Program-made: the position numbers and the translations under genes
The notes under the pieces: generated by a model
What the model was told of the DNA's origin: nothing
The model's input: only the letters and a program-made list of their open reading frames with translations
Database searches by the model: none
Assembly: GCA_029747015.1 (NCBI GenBank)
Contig: JAKOGI010002999.1
Location: 1 to 64,000 of the forward strand
Direction: 5' to 3'
DNA: 64,000 nt
Origin: Carnegiea gigantea
Taxonomy: Eukaryota > Streptophyta > Magnoliopsida > Caryophyllales > Cactaceae
Part shown: in pieces, positions 35,240 through 46,700 of the stretch
How positions within the stretch are numbered: the first letter of the stretch is position 1
Layout: the number at the start of each line of letters is the position of its first letter

Positions 35240-36105
35240 CAGGAACGAGAGTCAAAGATCGAGGTCCGAGTGGAAAGCGGCAGCGGAGAATGCCTTGGAG
35301 CCTCTCACGGTGTAAATTGGAATTTTTGGGAGGTGTGTCAACACTCTGCATACACACGGCCGTGCAACAGTGACACACGGCCGTGTATCCAGGCCAGTAA
35401 GCCCGCACGACCAGACGCACAAACGTGCGTCTCAGCCGTGCGCGACAAAGAGGAAAACAGAACACGCACGGTTTACCGTGTGTTAACGCACGACCGTGCG
35501 CCCCAGTTTTATACTCAACTTCTCTCTCCTCCTCGGCCAGTTTCCCCTTGCGTTTCTCTCTCTTCCCTCTCGACTTTCCCTCTCCCTTCGCTAATTTTCC
35601 TCTGCTCTCTCTCTTTACCCTTCGCCAGCGGCCACTCTCCGACGACCGCCGTCGACTCCTGACAAACACCGCCGGCGTCCACAGTTTCCCCCCCCACCGT
35701 TTTTTCTCTCTCTCTCCTACAATCTCTCCCACTCTCTTGGCCGTCGCCTCACCACTGCCGGCCGTTCCCAGCAGCGCCTCGCCGGTCGTAGTCCACCGGC
35801 GTTTACCACCGGCCGCCGCCCTCTCTTTCACAGCCGGGCACTTTTTCCCACCTCGGTTTGCACTTAGGGTTTGCTTTTGGAGTTTGTCCTTGCTCGATTT
35901 GGTTGTGATTTAATTGATTTGGTTGGTTGTTTTGGGTACTCTGGGTGATTTGGGTCACTTTACTTGATTGTGCCTGGGATTTGCTTCGGGTTCTTTGGTT
36001 ATCCTGCTTGAATACTTGATTGCATTGGTTTCGTTGATTGGTTTAGGTTGCCCTGCATTGCTTTAGTTGGTTGCACTCACTATCTGCTTCGCCCAGAACC
36101 TTACC

Positions 36106-37422
36106 ATGGCTCCGAAGAAGCGCTTGAAAACCACCGCGGCCTCCACTCGCCGGGCCTCAGTGGCCCGAGGTACTTCTTCTATTCCTCGTGTGGTTAACAA
36201 GTACAATATTGTTTTTGTGGATGCTGAGCATGCCCGTCGTTTTGATGCTGTAGTTAGTCGAAAGATTTGCGCCCCTCACTACTTGGACGTTGAAATGCTA
36301 ACTACCTTGCGTCTTTATGATGATTTGGTAATTCTGTTGCGTAATCTAGGGTGGACTAACTTTATCACATTGCAAGAACCCGTCTATGAACGGCTTGTTT
36401 GGGAATTTATGAGTTCTTTGGTTGTCGACTTTACCCGCAAATTTGATGAGGTTCGCGGGTACCTTTGCTTTCGCTTATTTAACCACACCCATGAGATGCA
36501 TCTTGTACGGTTTAATGAGCTATTGCGTTTACCTGTTTCTGGGGCCACCTCCCACACCCACCCCGACTACCACCCCAAGAAGTTTTGGGCCACCCTCACC
36601 TGTTCCGGGCGTCCGTACGAAGCTCGGTCTACCAAGGCCACCTGGATTTGTAATCCAGTACTTCGTTACTTCCAACGCCTAATGGCTAACCATGTCTTCC
36701 CCCGAGCTGACAGCCAAAATGGGGTTCGGGCGGGTGAGCTTTTTATGATTTGGGCGGCCTTACATCGAAAGGCCGTCAATACTGGAGCCTTTATTGCCGA
36801 CCACCTAGACGAACATGCTAAATCCACTAAGGTGGTCCTTAGTGACGGTGGTATCATTACGGCTTTAGCTAAGGCCTTGGGCTATGGCGCCCAGGTTGCC
36901 TCTTTGCCCATTTTACATCCGCCCGGCCGTCTTGACCTCGCCACATGCATTAACATGAAACTCTTCACCGCCCTTGGTGGGGGTCAATTGTGGCTCAATC
37001 ACCATGGCCGGGCACTTTTTTCCCTCCCCAACCAACCCCGGACAACCGTTCAAAATCCTGAGAACCTCATCTATGACGATGAGGCGGCCGATGCCGCTGG
37101 GGGCCACTCTGATGATGGCAGCGACCATGGGTCCGCTGACGAGGACGAGGACCTCCCTCGGGCTCGCGGTGGTCCACGGCGCGCCCCTGGCCCTCCTGAC
37201 GCGGGCCCCTCTCACCCTTCTTCGGTTCCACCTGCCGGCCCTATGAGTCCTTCGCTTCTTCAGCCGGTTTTCGACCGTCTTGACCAGTTACACATCCAAA
37301 ACCAGGAAATCCTTCGCAACCAGCACCACATGGCCCACCTGGTTCACTATGCTTATGAGACCCATAACTGGCCATATCCGCCCCCTGACTGGCGGCCGCG
37401 AGGACCCCACGGGCCTTCTTGA
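36106..37422 (+). CDS. Athila 3' accessory ORF
   Basis: 438 residues, intact. ATG 36106 is chosen for its accATGG context and basic start (MAPKKRLKTTAASTRR). The middle (about residues 40-310) is a folded, tryptophan-containing domain with 'ERLVWEFMSSLVVDF', 'VRFNELLRLPVSGA', 'WICNPVLRYFQRLMANHVF' and 'GIITALAKALGYG'. Then an acidic, Pro-rich linker (DDGSDHGSADEDED) and a C-terminal coiled segment with 'LLQPVFDRLDQLHIQNQEIL'. I associate it with the Athila ORF-1 / plant transposon protein group. It lies between integrase and the 3' LTR. No signal peptide or membrane helix. Biochemical role unknown. Its layout matches the SIRE accessory ORF. Confidence 0.8.
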   Translation: MAPKKRLKTTAASTRRASVARGTSSIPRVVNKYNIVFVDAEHARRFDAVVSRKICAPHYLDVEMLTTLRLYDDLVILLRNLGWTNFITLQEPVYERLVWEFMSSLVVDFTRKFDEVRGYLCFRLFNHTHEMHLVRFNELLRLPVSGATSHTHPDYHPKKFWATLTCSGRPYEARSTKATWICNPVLRYFQRLMANHVFPRADSQNGVRAGELFMIWAALHRKAVNTGAFIADHLDEHAKSTKVVLSDGGIITALAKALGYGAQVASLPILHPPGRLDLATCINMKLFTALGGGQLWLNHHGRALFSLPNQPRTTVQNPENLIYDDEAADAAGGHSDDGSDHGSADEDEDLPRARGGPRRAPGPPDAGPSHPSSVPPAGPMSPSLLQPVFDRLDQLHIQNQEILRNQHHMAHLVHYAYETHNWPYPPPDWRPRGPHGPS

Positions 37423-39114
37423 CTGTCCTTTCCCTCCTTTCTCCCTTCCTTTTCTTTCATTGCGGACAATGACCGGCTCTAGTAGGGGGGAGCGCGAGTC
37501 CGTTGCTTGTATATAGGTAGTTGCATTTTCTTTTTATTTTCCTTTCACATGCATATAGCGTAGTGCATTTAGCATAGGTATTTGCATCGCAAGGATGACT
37601 TGGAGAGTTGGATGCGCGCAAACCTACGAGGTAATCTCTAACCCTTCCTCTCTTCCTTTTCCCTTGTATTTTTATTGCTTTCGTAGCTAGTTTTACGCTT
37701 CCTTTACCCCCCCAAAAAAACCTTTGAAAACCCCCTCTTATGATGATAATCAGGGCGATAAGGATCAGTTGGACGATATGGTTGTGCATACTTGTGGATT
37801 CTTTTACGGTAAAATGCTTTCGACTGATGATTTGAGAAATGTTTTGACCTCGTTGCTCGATTCGCATCCCTAATTGCCTTTGAAACCCCCTCACGATGAT
37901 TGACTATTCTATTTAAGTAGGATATCCTTGGGGTCGATTGTGTTGTTTGGTAGTATAAACCGTGAGACTTTGAGCTTATAGACTAATCCATCATTTTAGT
38001 CTCATTTTCCTTTCATGTGTGTCTCTTCTACGATTACATCTCTAGAACTTGTTGGGATTCTCTTTGAAATCGCATTTTAGCATGTGCATAACGATGAAAT
38101 GATAGAGGCATTCATTTGTTCTTGAGCTACATAGCCAAATTACCACCTATGATGTAATGTTTAACCCTTTGCTTACCCCTTTGAGCCTTATCCGTTTGTT
38201 GCGAACCTCTCACTATTAGCTTTTGGCCTAAACACATCTCCTATCTTTAAGCCAAAGCCAGTAGAGCAACACTTCACTGTTTGGCGGGTAATTTTTGGGT
38301 ATCATTGTGGTTACTTTGGCATGTAATGGGATGTATCATGGTCATCATTCGGGAAACTTGCTATTTTGTTGTTGTGCGTCTCTTTCAAAAAAAAAAAAAA
38401 AGGGGGACAGTAAATCTTCTTCGCCAAAAAAAAAAAAAATAAAATATGAGAGAGATGAACAAGAGTGTTTGGCATGTTAGCATAGTGTATTCCCGGCAAC
38501 CCCTTTGGTTTAGAGAGTGCTCATAATTACATTGAGAGTGTGATATCACTTGTTTCAGTGTTGGTTGCTCACTAGCTAAGGCTTTCAGCTTCACCCTTCC
38601 CAAACTGTTTGTCCCTCTCTTACCTGTACCCTTAGCCCCGTCTCAACCCTGCAAAGTCCTTTTGATTGTGGTTGTGCATTTTGCATTTTAGCGGTGGAGA
38701 ATTGAGAATCCTACCAAGCCTATGGTAGATTGTTGTAGTGGAAGAGGGTTGAGTGAACCACTTTACATCCAAACACATGCGAGGGAGTGCACATACTTAT
38801 CCTTTCTATGAGAGTCACTACCACGCCTTCCGACCCACTGCTTATTTGAATGCGTTTTGATTTGGGGAGGGGGGCGATATGGTTTGATGAGATGTTGATT
38901 TGGGCACGTGGTCCTCCTAACGATTTGAAAAGAATTTGAAAACTGTGTTTATGCCTCAAACTAGCCCACCAGCTGTGCGCATCGCTGTTCGATCTGACTG
39001 ATCCACTATTTGCCTTGCCTGAGGAGGCGGATAGTTGCGGGTTTTCGACTCCCTATCACTCTATTCATGTTTCAGTCTTGCTTGGGGCCAAGCAAGCGCT
39101 AAGTAGGGGGGAGT
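37423..39114 (+). other. Athila 3' untranslated region
   Basis: 1.7 kb with no ORF of note. It has A15-GGGGGA at 38387-38407 and another A-run near 38426-38438. It ends in the polypurine tract taggggggagt at 39104-39114, directly before the 3' LTR. Confidence 0.7.
39102..39114 (+). other. Polypurine tract of Athila
   Basis: GTAGGGGGGAGT-type purine run touching the TGATAA start of the 3' LTR. Confidence 0.85.
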
Positions 39115-40497
39115 TGATAAACCTCAAATTTGACCCATTTTCAACTCTAATTCTTCCCCTTTTCTCCTATAATCTTTCGACTAATCTTAGCAAAAAGGGG
39201 GGTTGAATACACTTTCTTGACCTATTATGCGCTAAGTTGTCCTATTTCTTGATCTGCAGGTCTAAGGTTTAGAAAGTGGGAGTTTCCTGCTGGTTGTGCC
39301 AAAAATGACGCTCTGGGATCAATTTCTGGCGTGAATGAAGCGTCGACGAAGCCCGGGAGAACCATCTGGAGGCGCACGGCTGATTGCAGGGAGCGCACGG
39401 TCAGTTGCAGGACACGCACGGCCGTGCCTTGTAGCCAGAAGATGCGCACGGTTGGGCGCACGACCGTGCGCCTAAACCGTGCCTACCCCAGGCACGCACG
39501 TGTCCCCGTGCGTGGTACGCACGACCGTGCGTCATTAACTTTTGCGCGATTTAATTACTTTCGCGAGGCAGTTACCGGGAGTCTTTTTCTTTTTCTCTTC
39601 TCCGACTTTCTGTTTTTTTCTCTCAAAAGGGGGCGACTCTAGGGTTAGTTTTTTTTTTTCATTGGGTTATTCAGTTCAACACTTTGGTTTGGATTTAATT
39701 ATTGCTTTCGGTAGATTGTTGCTACAGATTGGTACACTCTTGAACCCTTCTTTTATTCTTTGTAATTTAAGTTTCTTAATTCTTCGCATGCTATCATGAT
39801 TGATTGAAGTTGAGATTAGAATTATGTTTAGGGGCTAAGTTTCTTAATCTTGGATTGGGTGTAGCCCCTATAATGTGAATTGGATATCGATTTTAGGTTT
39901 TTTGTGAATTCTGCCTAAAGTATTATTGAATTCTCACTTAGCACGCCAGGTGTTCGATGAATTGCCTGAGAAGGCATATTCATGTTCTTAAAGAGGGTTT
40001 AGGAGACTAATGAGAGTTGGGTCCTTCACCTAGAGCGGCTTTGCGAGCGATTGTAAATCTTAACATGAGAATAGTTAGGATTTCAATTGGGAATTGAGAT
40101 TACATGATCTTGTGGTTTTGTTATTCTAGTTTCATGAGAATAGATAACTAGGATAATTCAATCAGTCTGATGACCTTCGAGAGAAGGCGCAGATGCTCTT
40201 AATTGGTAATTATTCCATTTCGATTGTTCCGCAGGCAGATTCGCATTGCCTAAGTCTTCTTCCCAATGAACGTTATAGTGTGGTGAACCCCAATCCAGGA
40301 TTCCTCTCAGTATTTGATATAAACCTAATAGATTTAGAATCAGTTCACCCAATTCACCAGACCTAGCTTAGATTAAGTGTCACAGATTGCCTCGGTGATT
40401 GAAACCAAGTTCCCTGCAGATACGACCCGTACTTGCCTCTGCTGGCTACAACCGGCACCGTGCACTTGCGGTATATTTTAACTCATCAAGTTTTTGG
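39115..40497 (+). repeat. 3' LTR of Athila plus 9-bp tail
   Basis: The LTR proper ends actcatca at 40488. The nine bases agtttttgg (40489-40497) match the LTR/primer-site junction at 29523-29531 and are followed directly by the target duplication atcac. Confidence 0.9.
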
Positions 40498-40923
40498 ATC
40501 ACCCATATCAAACAACTCATATTACCTCATGAGTAGCTCAATACGTGATTATTTGACTTGACTTGTTCCTTCATGAGCTACTTGGAGGGCATTTCATATC
40601 TCCTGGGCTGACTCACACTCCGAGATACGTGTATATTCATCTGGACGTAGGCCAAAATATAATAGCTTCTTGGCCTTGGCATTCTTTTTCATTTTCTTAT
40701 AGTCTTCAGCATCAAACTCTATGGGTTCCTTGGGAACCTTCTTACCATCTTCAAGCACCTTGGTGGGAACAAGGGGCCCGTTCTTGATGAGCATCCATAA
40801 CTCATAATCTTCTGCCTGAATATAGTTTTCCATCCTATTCTTCCACCAACTATAATGTTGGCTGTTGAAATAGGGTGGCCGAGTAATGGATTGCCCTTCA
40901 AGGATTCCTTGTGGTGTACTCAT
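40498..40923 (-). pseudogene. SIRE-1 gag, 5' part
   Basis: ATG 40923, 58 bp inside the 5' LTR: 'MSTPQGILEGQSITRPPYFN', 'WWKNRMENYIQAEDYELW', then 'KKLLYFGLRPDEYTRISECE'. Three stops follow: TGA 40594-40596 (Trp in the second copy), TAA 40549-40551 and TAA 40522-40524 (Gln in the second copy). The Athila insertion then interrupts the frame; it resumes at 28149. Copia gag of the SIRE type. Confidence 0.9.
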
Positions 40924-40966
40924 CTTCAGAATCTCTCAAGGTGTTAGCCCTTTTGTGAGAGAACCT

Positions 40967-40978
40967 GCTCTGATACCA
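40967..40978 (-). other. Primer-binding site (SIRE-1)
   Basis: Minus strand TGGTATCAGAGC, the usual initiator tRNA-Met site, two bases inside the 5' LTR. Confidence 0.92.
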
Positions 40979-40980
40979 CT

Positions 40981-42672
40981 TGTTGAATTTAGGAGTACTT
41001 ACCCACAAGAGGGGGGGTGAATTGTGGTGTTCGATTTTCGCGTACTTACTGACAAACACCCTCCTGATTGCAGAGGTTGTTCTTGAATTACAAACAACCT
41101 TCTGACTTGTTTGCACCAGATGTTTTCAATTTGCTCAAAGGCGAAAATCAACAAGATAAATGCGGAAATAAAGCACACACAATTTTTCCGTGGAAAACAC
41201 CTCTAGCCCAACTGAGGTGTGAAAAACCACGACCTACCTCGTGTAGGATTTAACCACTTTCACTAACGGGCTTCACACGTTACAAATGTAACACACCTTG
41301 TTACAACTTGCAACCACGTAACCTTCTTTTCTAAGAAAGGTTACACCACGTCCAAATCTCACCAGATTGGACACGTCCAAAGTCCACACGACTGAGGACC
41401 ACTCACTCACTTTTCTGATCCAAGATCAGGGTTACAAAACACCTTACGGGGTGCTTCTGATTTAAGCAGATGTAAGGTACAATGAGGTCCTAGTATGCCA
41501 ATATCTTGAAAGCTCAGCTTAAACACAACTTGTCTCGGTTTTTCTTTTCTCAAGAGTAGCTCGAAAAATTCTTCTCACTAGAAAAACCACTTTTGCACTT
41601 CTCCCTTTTTGCGTATGTTGTGTATGTTTCTCGTTTTTTCTTCTCTTCTGAATGGGAGTGAAATGTTGAGTTTTTAAACAAAAAATCCAACGGTCAAAAA
41701 TAAGGAGAAGTGATAAAATCAGCTATGTTTAGCAAAGAGAGATTTTTGCTTAGCACAGAGAATTCCAACGGCTAAAAGATCCAATGAGGATAGAGTTTCC
41801 CAATATTGTAGGGATTTGATTTTGGAGGATAAAAGACTATCTTTTCCCCTTAAAAATAGCCGTGAAATACCTGGAAAAGAATCTCAGCTTGAATTTTGAA
41901 TTAATCACTTTCCAAAGGATAAGAGAGAAATATTTTCGGTTTTGGTAAATATTTTCCAAAATCAGTTTTGCAAATCTCCCAAGTGATTTTCATATCAAAA
42001 GATTTCCTACAGCTTAAATTGCTGTCTTGGAATTTTATCAAAATATATTAGAGCTTTTGGCCAACCAAAATAAGTTTTCCAAAGTGACCGGGTTTGGCCG
42101 TTGCAGTTCAGAAACACCCTAGGTACCCTGTTTACAGGGTTGTTCAAAACTTGGTGTTCTGAAGCAAATAGCGCAACCAATTCAAGAGTGGTTAGTTAGA
42201 GACTTTTCAAGATTGGCATATTAACAAGAGCCTAAAAAATAAAACCTAAATTACCCAAGACATCTTGTTGTAGATCCAGTCATCTTGTTCAAGACGAATA
42301 CGCTGCCCCAACTACCTAGACCAACCTATTTGTCAGGTTGTTCTTGTATCGCTTGAGTTCAGAAAAGTCTGTTTGCTGGATTGTCCTTGAAACACGTAGC
42401 CTGTTTGCCAGGTTGTTCTTGTATTGCTTGAGTTCAGGAACTGATCTTAACACACAATCAACTCATCGAGGTGATGTTCTTGACTTGAGCGTGAGTCATC
42501 AAGGTATGAGACCTGTTCTTAAGACTTGTTCTCAACATTCAGCAAACAAGTTAAGACGCATATTGAAAATAACGTGTATGCCTGTTTGGAGAACTTTGTT
42601 TGGAGCAACATTACTTAAGAGCATTTTATACTTGGGTTTGTTGTCATCAAAATTGAATATACTAATTCAACA
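40981..42672 (-). repeat. 5' LTR of SIRE-1
   Basis: 1692 bp, tgttgaattt...aattcaaca, near-identical partner of 19053-20754. Confidence 0.95.
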
Positions 42673-42705
42673 CAATCATATTATAATAATCTATGAATAC
42701 TAGAA

Positions 42706-43017
42706 ATGGACGGTGAGAGAGAGCAAGGGCATTCTCTAGAGGAAACCGACCAACTGACCAGATCAACAAAGAAGATGAAGCGAATAGCGGCTAATGTTAA
42801 CACAGAACGACGCATGTCCGACGACGAGGACATGAATGATGTTGATTTCCGATCACCAACGGTGCAGGATGCCATCCCGCATGAAGATGTTCAATAGATT
42901 GGGGCTGGAGGGATATCTTATAGAGATACCCTCCAACAGAATAATTCAAATTTGACATTCGAAACCACGGATAATCCGATTTGAAATTCAAGGGACTATT
43001 TGAATATATATTATATC

Positions 43018-43102
<85 letters not shown>

Positions 43103-43771
43103 GAGGATGTTGTGCCGCCAGAGGAAGAAGATCGCATGTGCCCAACTATTCTTTTAACAGTGCGAGAAAAGCGCATGCTGAGGGAGCCCTGGGGGAATGC
43201 CCTGATTTTAACAACCTTTGATAAGGGGATTGGTTACATGCAATTGAAGCGACGACTCAAAGCGAAGTGTGCACTCAGAGGAGACTTTTCACTGATAGAC
43301 GTCGCCGGATGCGATTAATATGTTGCTAGATTTACGAACATGGAGGACTACGAACACGTTATGATGGATGGGCCATGAATGCTAGGTGACAATTGTTTGA
43401 TGATTCGAGAATGGGTACCAAACTTTGTCCCGGAGGACATCCATTGGGGGAGGCTGTGAGAGCAACCCCACGTGTTCCACAATTGGGCCATGATAGACAG
43501 ACCCGTAGAGTTAATGAAGCGTTAATGGGACATTTTTTATCCACTCCGGGGATCCGACAAAAATCTGGAGAGCTCCAGGCCCTATGGTGCTACGTCCAAC
43601 GGGGTTCACCCCAACCCAAGATTGGGGGGGGGGGGGGCAGAAGTGATCGGGTTGACCCAGTAAGCCTTTCGGGGTCCGAAAGGAGTGTGAGCTTTGTCGC
43701 GGAACGGTGCATCGCGATTGTGCGATGCTTACGCCATGCAGTGATCGATCCGAGCTTGAATACATCTCTTT
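42706..43771 (+). pseudogene. LINE ORF1 remnant (DUF4283-like)
   Basis: Begins ATG 42706 (MDGEREQGHSLEETDQLTR). A (TA)n tract at 43004-43102 interrupts the coding text. After it comes 'CPTILLTVREKRMLREPWGN', then 'IGYMQLKRRLKAKCAL', 'EDYEHVMMDGPWML' and 'REWVPNFVPED', the pattern of the DUF4283 domain of plant LINE ORF1 proteins. Stops at 43317-43319 and near 43456. ORF1 proteins bind LINE RNA. Confidence 0.7.
43004..43102. repeat. (TA)n microsatellite inside LINE ORF1
   Basis: About 95 bp of TA with three short phase breaks. Confidence 0.95.
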
Positions 43772-46700
43772 ATGGATCATAATAATCAGAGGACCAATAT
43801 TTTTTCGCGGAGTGGTGTAGCGAAGGAGATTAATGTTCTAGTATGGAATGTAAGAGGAGCCGGGAGCCAAGAGTTTCTAAATGTTCTTAAAGAACATGTT
43901 TGGATGCATAGGCTGGAAATACTGCCGCTACTTGAAACAGATATCAACGGGAGGAGAGCTGCTGACGTATGCACCAAGATTGGTTACCAGAGATGGTTCT
44001 GAGTGGAGGCCCAAGCATTTAGGGGAGGGATATGGTTACCATGGAAATTGGACGAAGTGAGCCTCTATATAATACAAGCCCATGGTCAATTCACCACCAT
44101 GGAAGTGAGGAAAAATGGCTCAAAACTGTGGTTGCTCACTGCGATACATGCGAGCCCTTACACCACTATGCAAAATGAACTTTGGCTACGATTAGAACAG
44201 TTTGCACAAGACACCCGAGAACCACGATTGCTGGCAGGGATTTCAAAGAGACCATTAGCCTAGAGGAACGAAATCATGGTGGTCCAGAGATGGGAAGGAG
44301 ATGTTCGAAGTTCAGGCACTGGATAGAAAATAATGGGTTAATTGATCTTGGCTCCTCCGGGCCAAAATGTACTTGGGCCAGGGGAAACCATGTAGAAACA
44401 ATAAAGCGTGCTCGTCTGGACAGAGCTCTTAGTAATTTGATGTGGGGTCAGACTTTCAGGAAGGGGCTATTTGTCACCTCAGTCAGAGCCACTTCGATCA
44501 TTCCCCTTTACTCATTAATACAAGTGAATTTGCTCTGGTCCCCCAACGCCTAAACCATTTCGCTCTCAAGTGGCATGGGTATCACATACTAGATTCCAAA
44601 CGTTTATTCGAGAACGTCGGAATTCGGGCGTCCCATTAACGACAGCGTTACACAGTCTAGCCATTGACTTAAACCAATGGAATAGAGAAGTGTTTGGCAA
44701 TCTATTTAGGAGGAAAAGGAAAATCTCGGCTAGACTCAAAGGAATCCAGAGAGAAATTATGGATTAGGCGCATGACATCTCATGAAGCTGGAGGCCAGGC
44801 TGAGGAACGAATTGGATGAGGTGCTGAACCAACTTGAGACTTACTGGTTCTAAAAATCCCGAATAGATGCGTCACGGGATGGGGATAGAAATACAAGATA
44901 TTTCCACCTCAGCACAATAATCAGACGTCGCATTAACAGAATCAAAGCACTGCAGAATATAGATGGTGATAGGTTCAAGACCCACAGTAGCTCAAACAAC
45001 TTATTGTTGGCTATTTCACCGAGCTCTACTCTGATCACAAATACGTGTAGTCCGACAACACAATGCCGCGAGGGTGCTTCTTGAGGATAGTGGAGGAGCC
45101 CTATGAAGCGCTGAGCAGGAGGTTCACTGCCAAGGAAGTTAAGGAGGCTGTTAATAACATGGGTTTGTTTAAAGCACCTGGGCCGGACGGGTACCACGCG
45201 TATTTCTATCAAAAATATTGGGCCGCCCCTGTAGGTACCAGTCTCACTACAATGGTGCTCAATGTTTTGAGAGGACAAATCCTACCAGATGGTCTCAATC
45301 AGACATTCATAACCTTGATCCGCAATGTGGAGATCCCCCCATCTAGTATATCAATTTAGGCTAATTGGCTTCTGCAATGTGGCTTATAAAGTGATAACCA
45401 AGGTCATAGTACAAGGACTCAAGAGTGTCCTCTTGGAGCTCATATCCCCAACGCAGGTCAGCTTTGTGCCAAAGCGACAGATAGGCAACAACGTCATTAT
45501 AATACAAGAAATTCTCCATACTATGCGGAAGAAAACAGAGAATTCAGGATGGAAGGCAATCAAGCACGATCTAAAGCAGGCGTATGACAAACTCAACTGG
45601 AAATTTATTCGAGATACCTTGCAGGATATGCGATTGCCCATATCTTTGGTGGAGGTAATCATGATGTGCATCGACATGCTCCATGCGAATCCTTTGGAAT
45701 GTTGAGCCAACAGAACAATTCCGTCCGAAGCAAGGTATACGACAGGGAGACCCTTTGTCTCCGTATATCTTTGTGGCATGCATCAAGAGATGGGCCAGTT
45801 AATCACTGAGGAGGTTCGAGTGGGTAGGTGGACGCTGCCCCAGGCGAGCAAAGGGGGACCAAAGGTATCCAATTTATTTTTTACGGATGACGTTGTCCTC
45901 TTTGCAGAGGCTAATCAGGAACAGGCACTTTTGGTTAGGTCCTGTTTGGACCGTTTTTGCCAAGCGTCGGGGCAACGTGTGAGTCCCTCCAAATCTCGAG
46001 TCTACTTTTCCCCGAATACTAATGTAGAAGATGTGGAGGGGTTATGTGAGGTTCTCGGCATGGAGTGTACGAGTGACCTAGCTAAATACTTAGGCGTTCC
46101 TACTATAAATGGGACAGTTACAAAAGATACTTTCCAAGAGGTGGTGCAAAGGGTGGACAGGTGACTGGATGGAAGACCAAGTGTGATGAACTGGATAGGA
46201 AAACAGGAAGATTTCTCTACGGAGGAACTTCCAGTAAGCGAAAGACATGCTTAGTAGCTTGGAATGTGATCACAAAACCTAAAGATCATGGTGGTTTGGG
46301 GTTGAGGTCCATGCGACACTTGAACTCAGCATTGACGATGAAGCTTGGGTGGAGACTGCATCCAAACGCAATTGAATGACCTCTGAGCACCTATTCTTTG
46401 GAAAAAATACTGCAATGGCACGAACATACTTCTGAGGCCACTTCGCAGTAATTCATATAATGTATGGAAGGGGATTATGGCAAATAAAGATACACTTCGT
46501 ACAAGCATTGGTCAAGCTGTTGGAGATGGCAATAGCACATATTTCTAGATGGATGGCTGGGTTGTTGCTAAACCACCAAAGTAGGTTACTGTTACGCCGC
46601 TTCCGGTGACAAAGCTGGCTCTGAAAGTCTCGGCTTATTGGGAACGGGAACGAGGGTGGCGCTGGAGTGCTTTTCATGACCATTGGCCCGCAGAAATACC

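Larger units (their letters stand above)
35144..36105 (+). other. Leader region before Athila accessory ORF
   Basis: Non-coding. It contains the hairpin and A-tract, a G+C-rich cluster of cacggccgtg-type dyads (35350-35510), then about 300 bp of strongly C/T-rich DNA (35515-35830), as in plant 5' leaders, then T-rich DNA (35870-36090) ending in an acceptor-like 'ctgcttcgcccag' just before the ATG. It may hold an internal promoter and 5' UTR intron (inference). Confidence 0.45.
28150..40497 (+). mobile_element. Athila-like Ty3/gypsy element, nearly intact
   Basis: Inserted in SIRE-1 gag. Target duplication atcac at 28145-28149 and 40498-40502; removing the insert rejoins the gag text exactly as in the second SIRE copy. 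LTRs 28150-29522 and 39115-40488, primer site from 29529, polypurine tract 39102-39114. Gag-pol order is gag, protease, reverse transcriptase, RNase H, integrase (gypsy order) with no chromodomain, then an extra ORF before the 3' LTR, as in Athila-type elements. The LTRs differ by only a handful of changes. At the right end, nine extra bases (agtttttgg) lie between the expected LTR end and the target duplication. Confidence 0.93.
19053..42672 (-). mobile_element. SIRE/Maximus-like copia element (SIRE-1), with nested Athila
   Basis: LTRs at 19053-20754 and 40981-42672, target duplication caatc on both sides (19048-19052 and 42673-42677). The tRNA-Met primer site lies at 40967-40978 and the polypurine tract at 20755-20768. 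Coding order on the minus strand is gag, protease, integrase, reverse transcriptase, RNase H, then an extra ORF before the 3' LTR. Long LTRs, the 'attcacccccc' block at the LTR end, a long gag with coiled coil and the 3' extra ORF fit the SIRE/Maximus lineage. The Athila-like element 28150-40497 splits gag. Without it the element would be about 11.3 kb. Confidence 0.93.

Noticed and set aside
35205..35831. 208-codon minus-strand ORF over the C/T-rich leader
   Set aside because: Low-complexity Lys/Arg/Glu text that is the complement of C/T-rich DNA; no domain.
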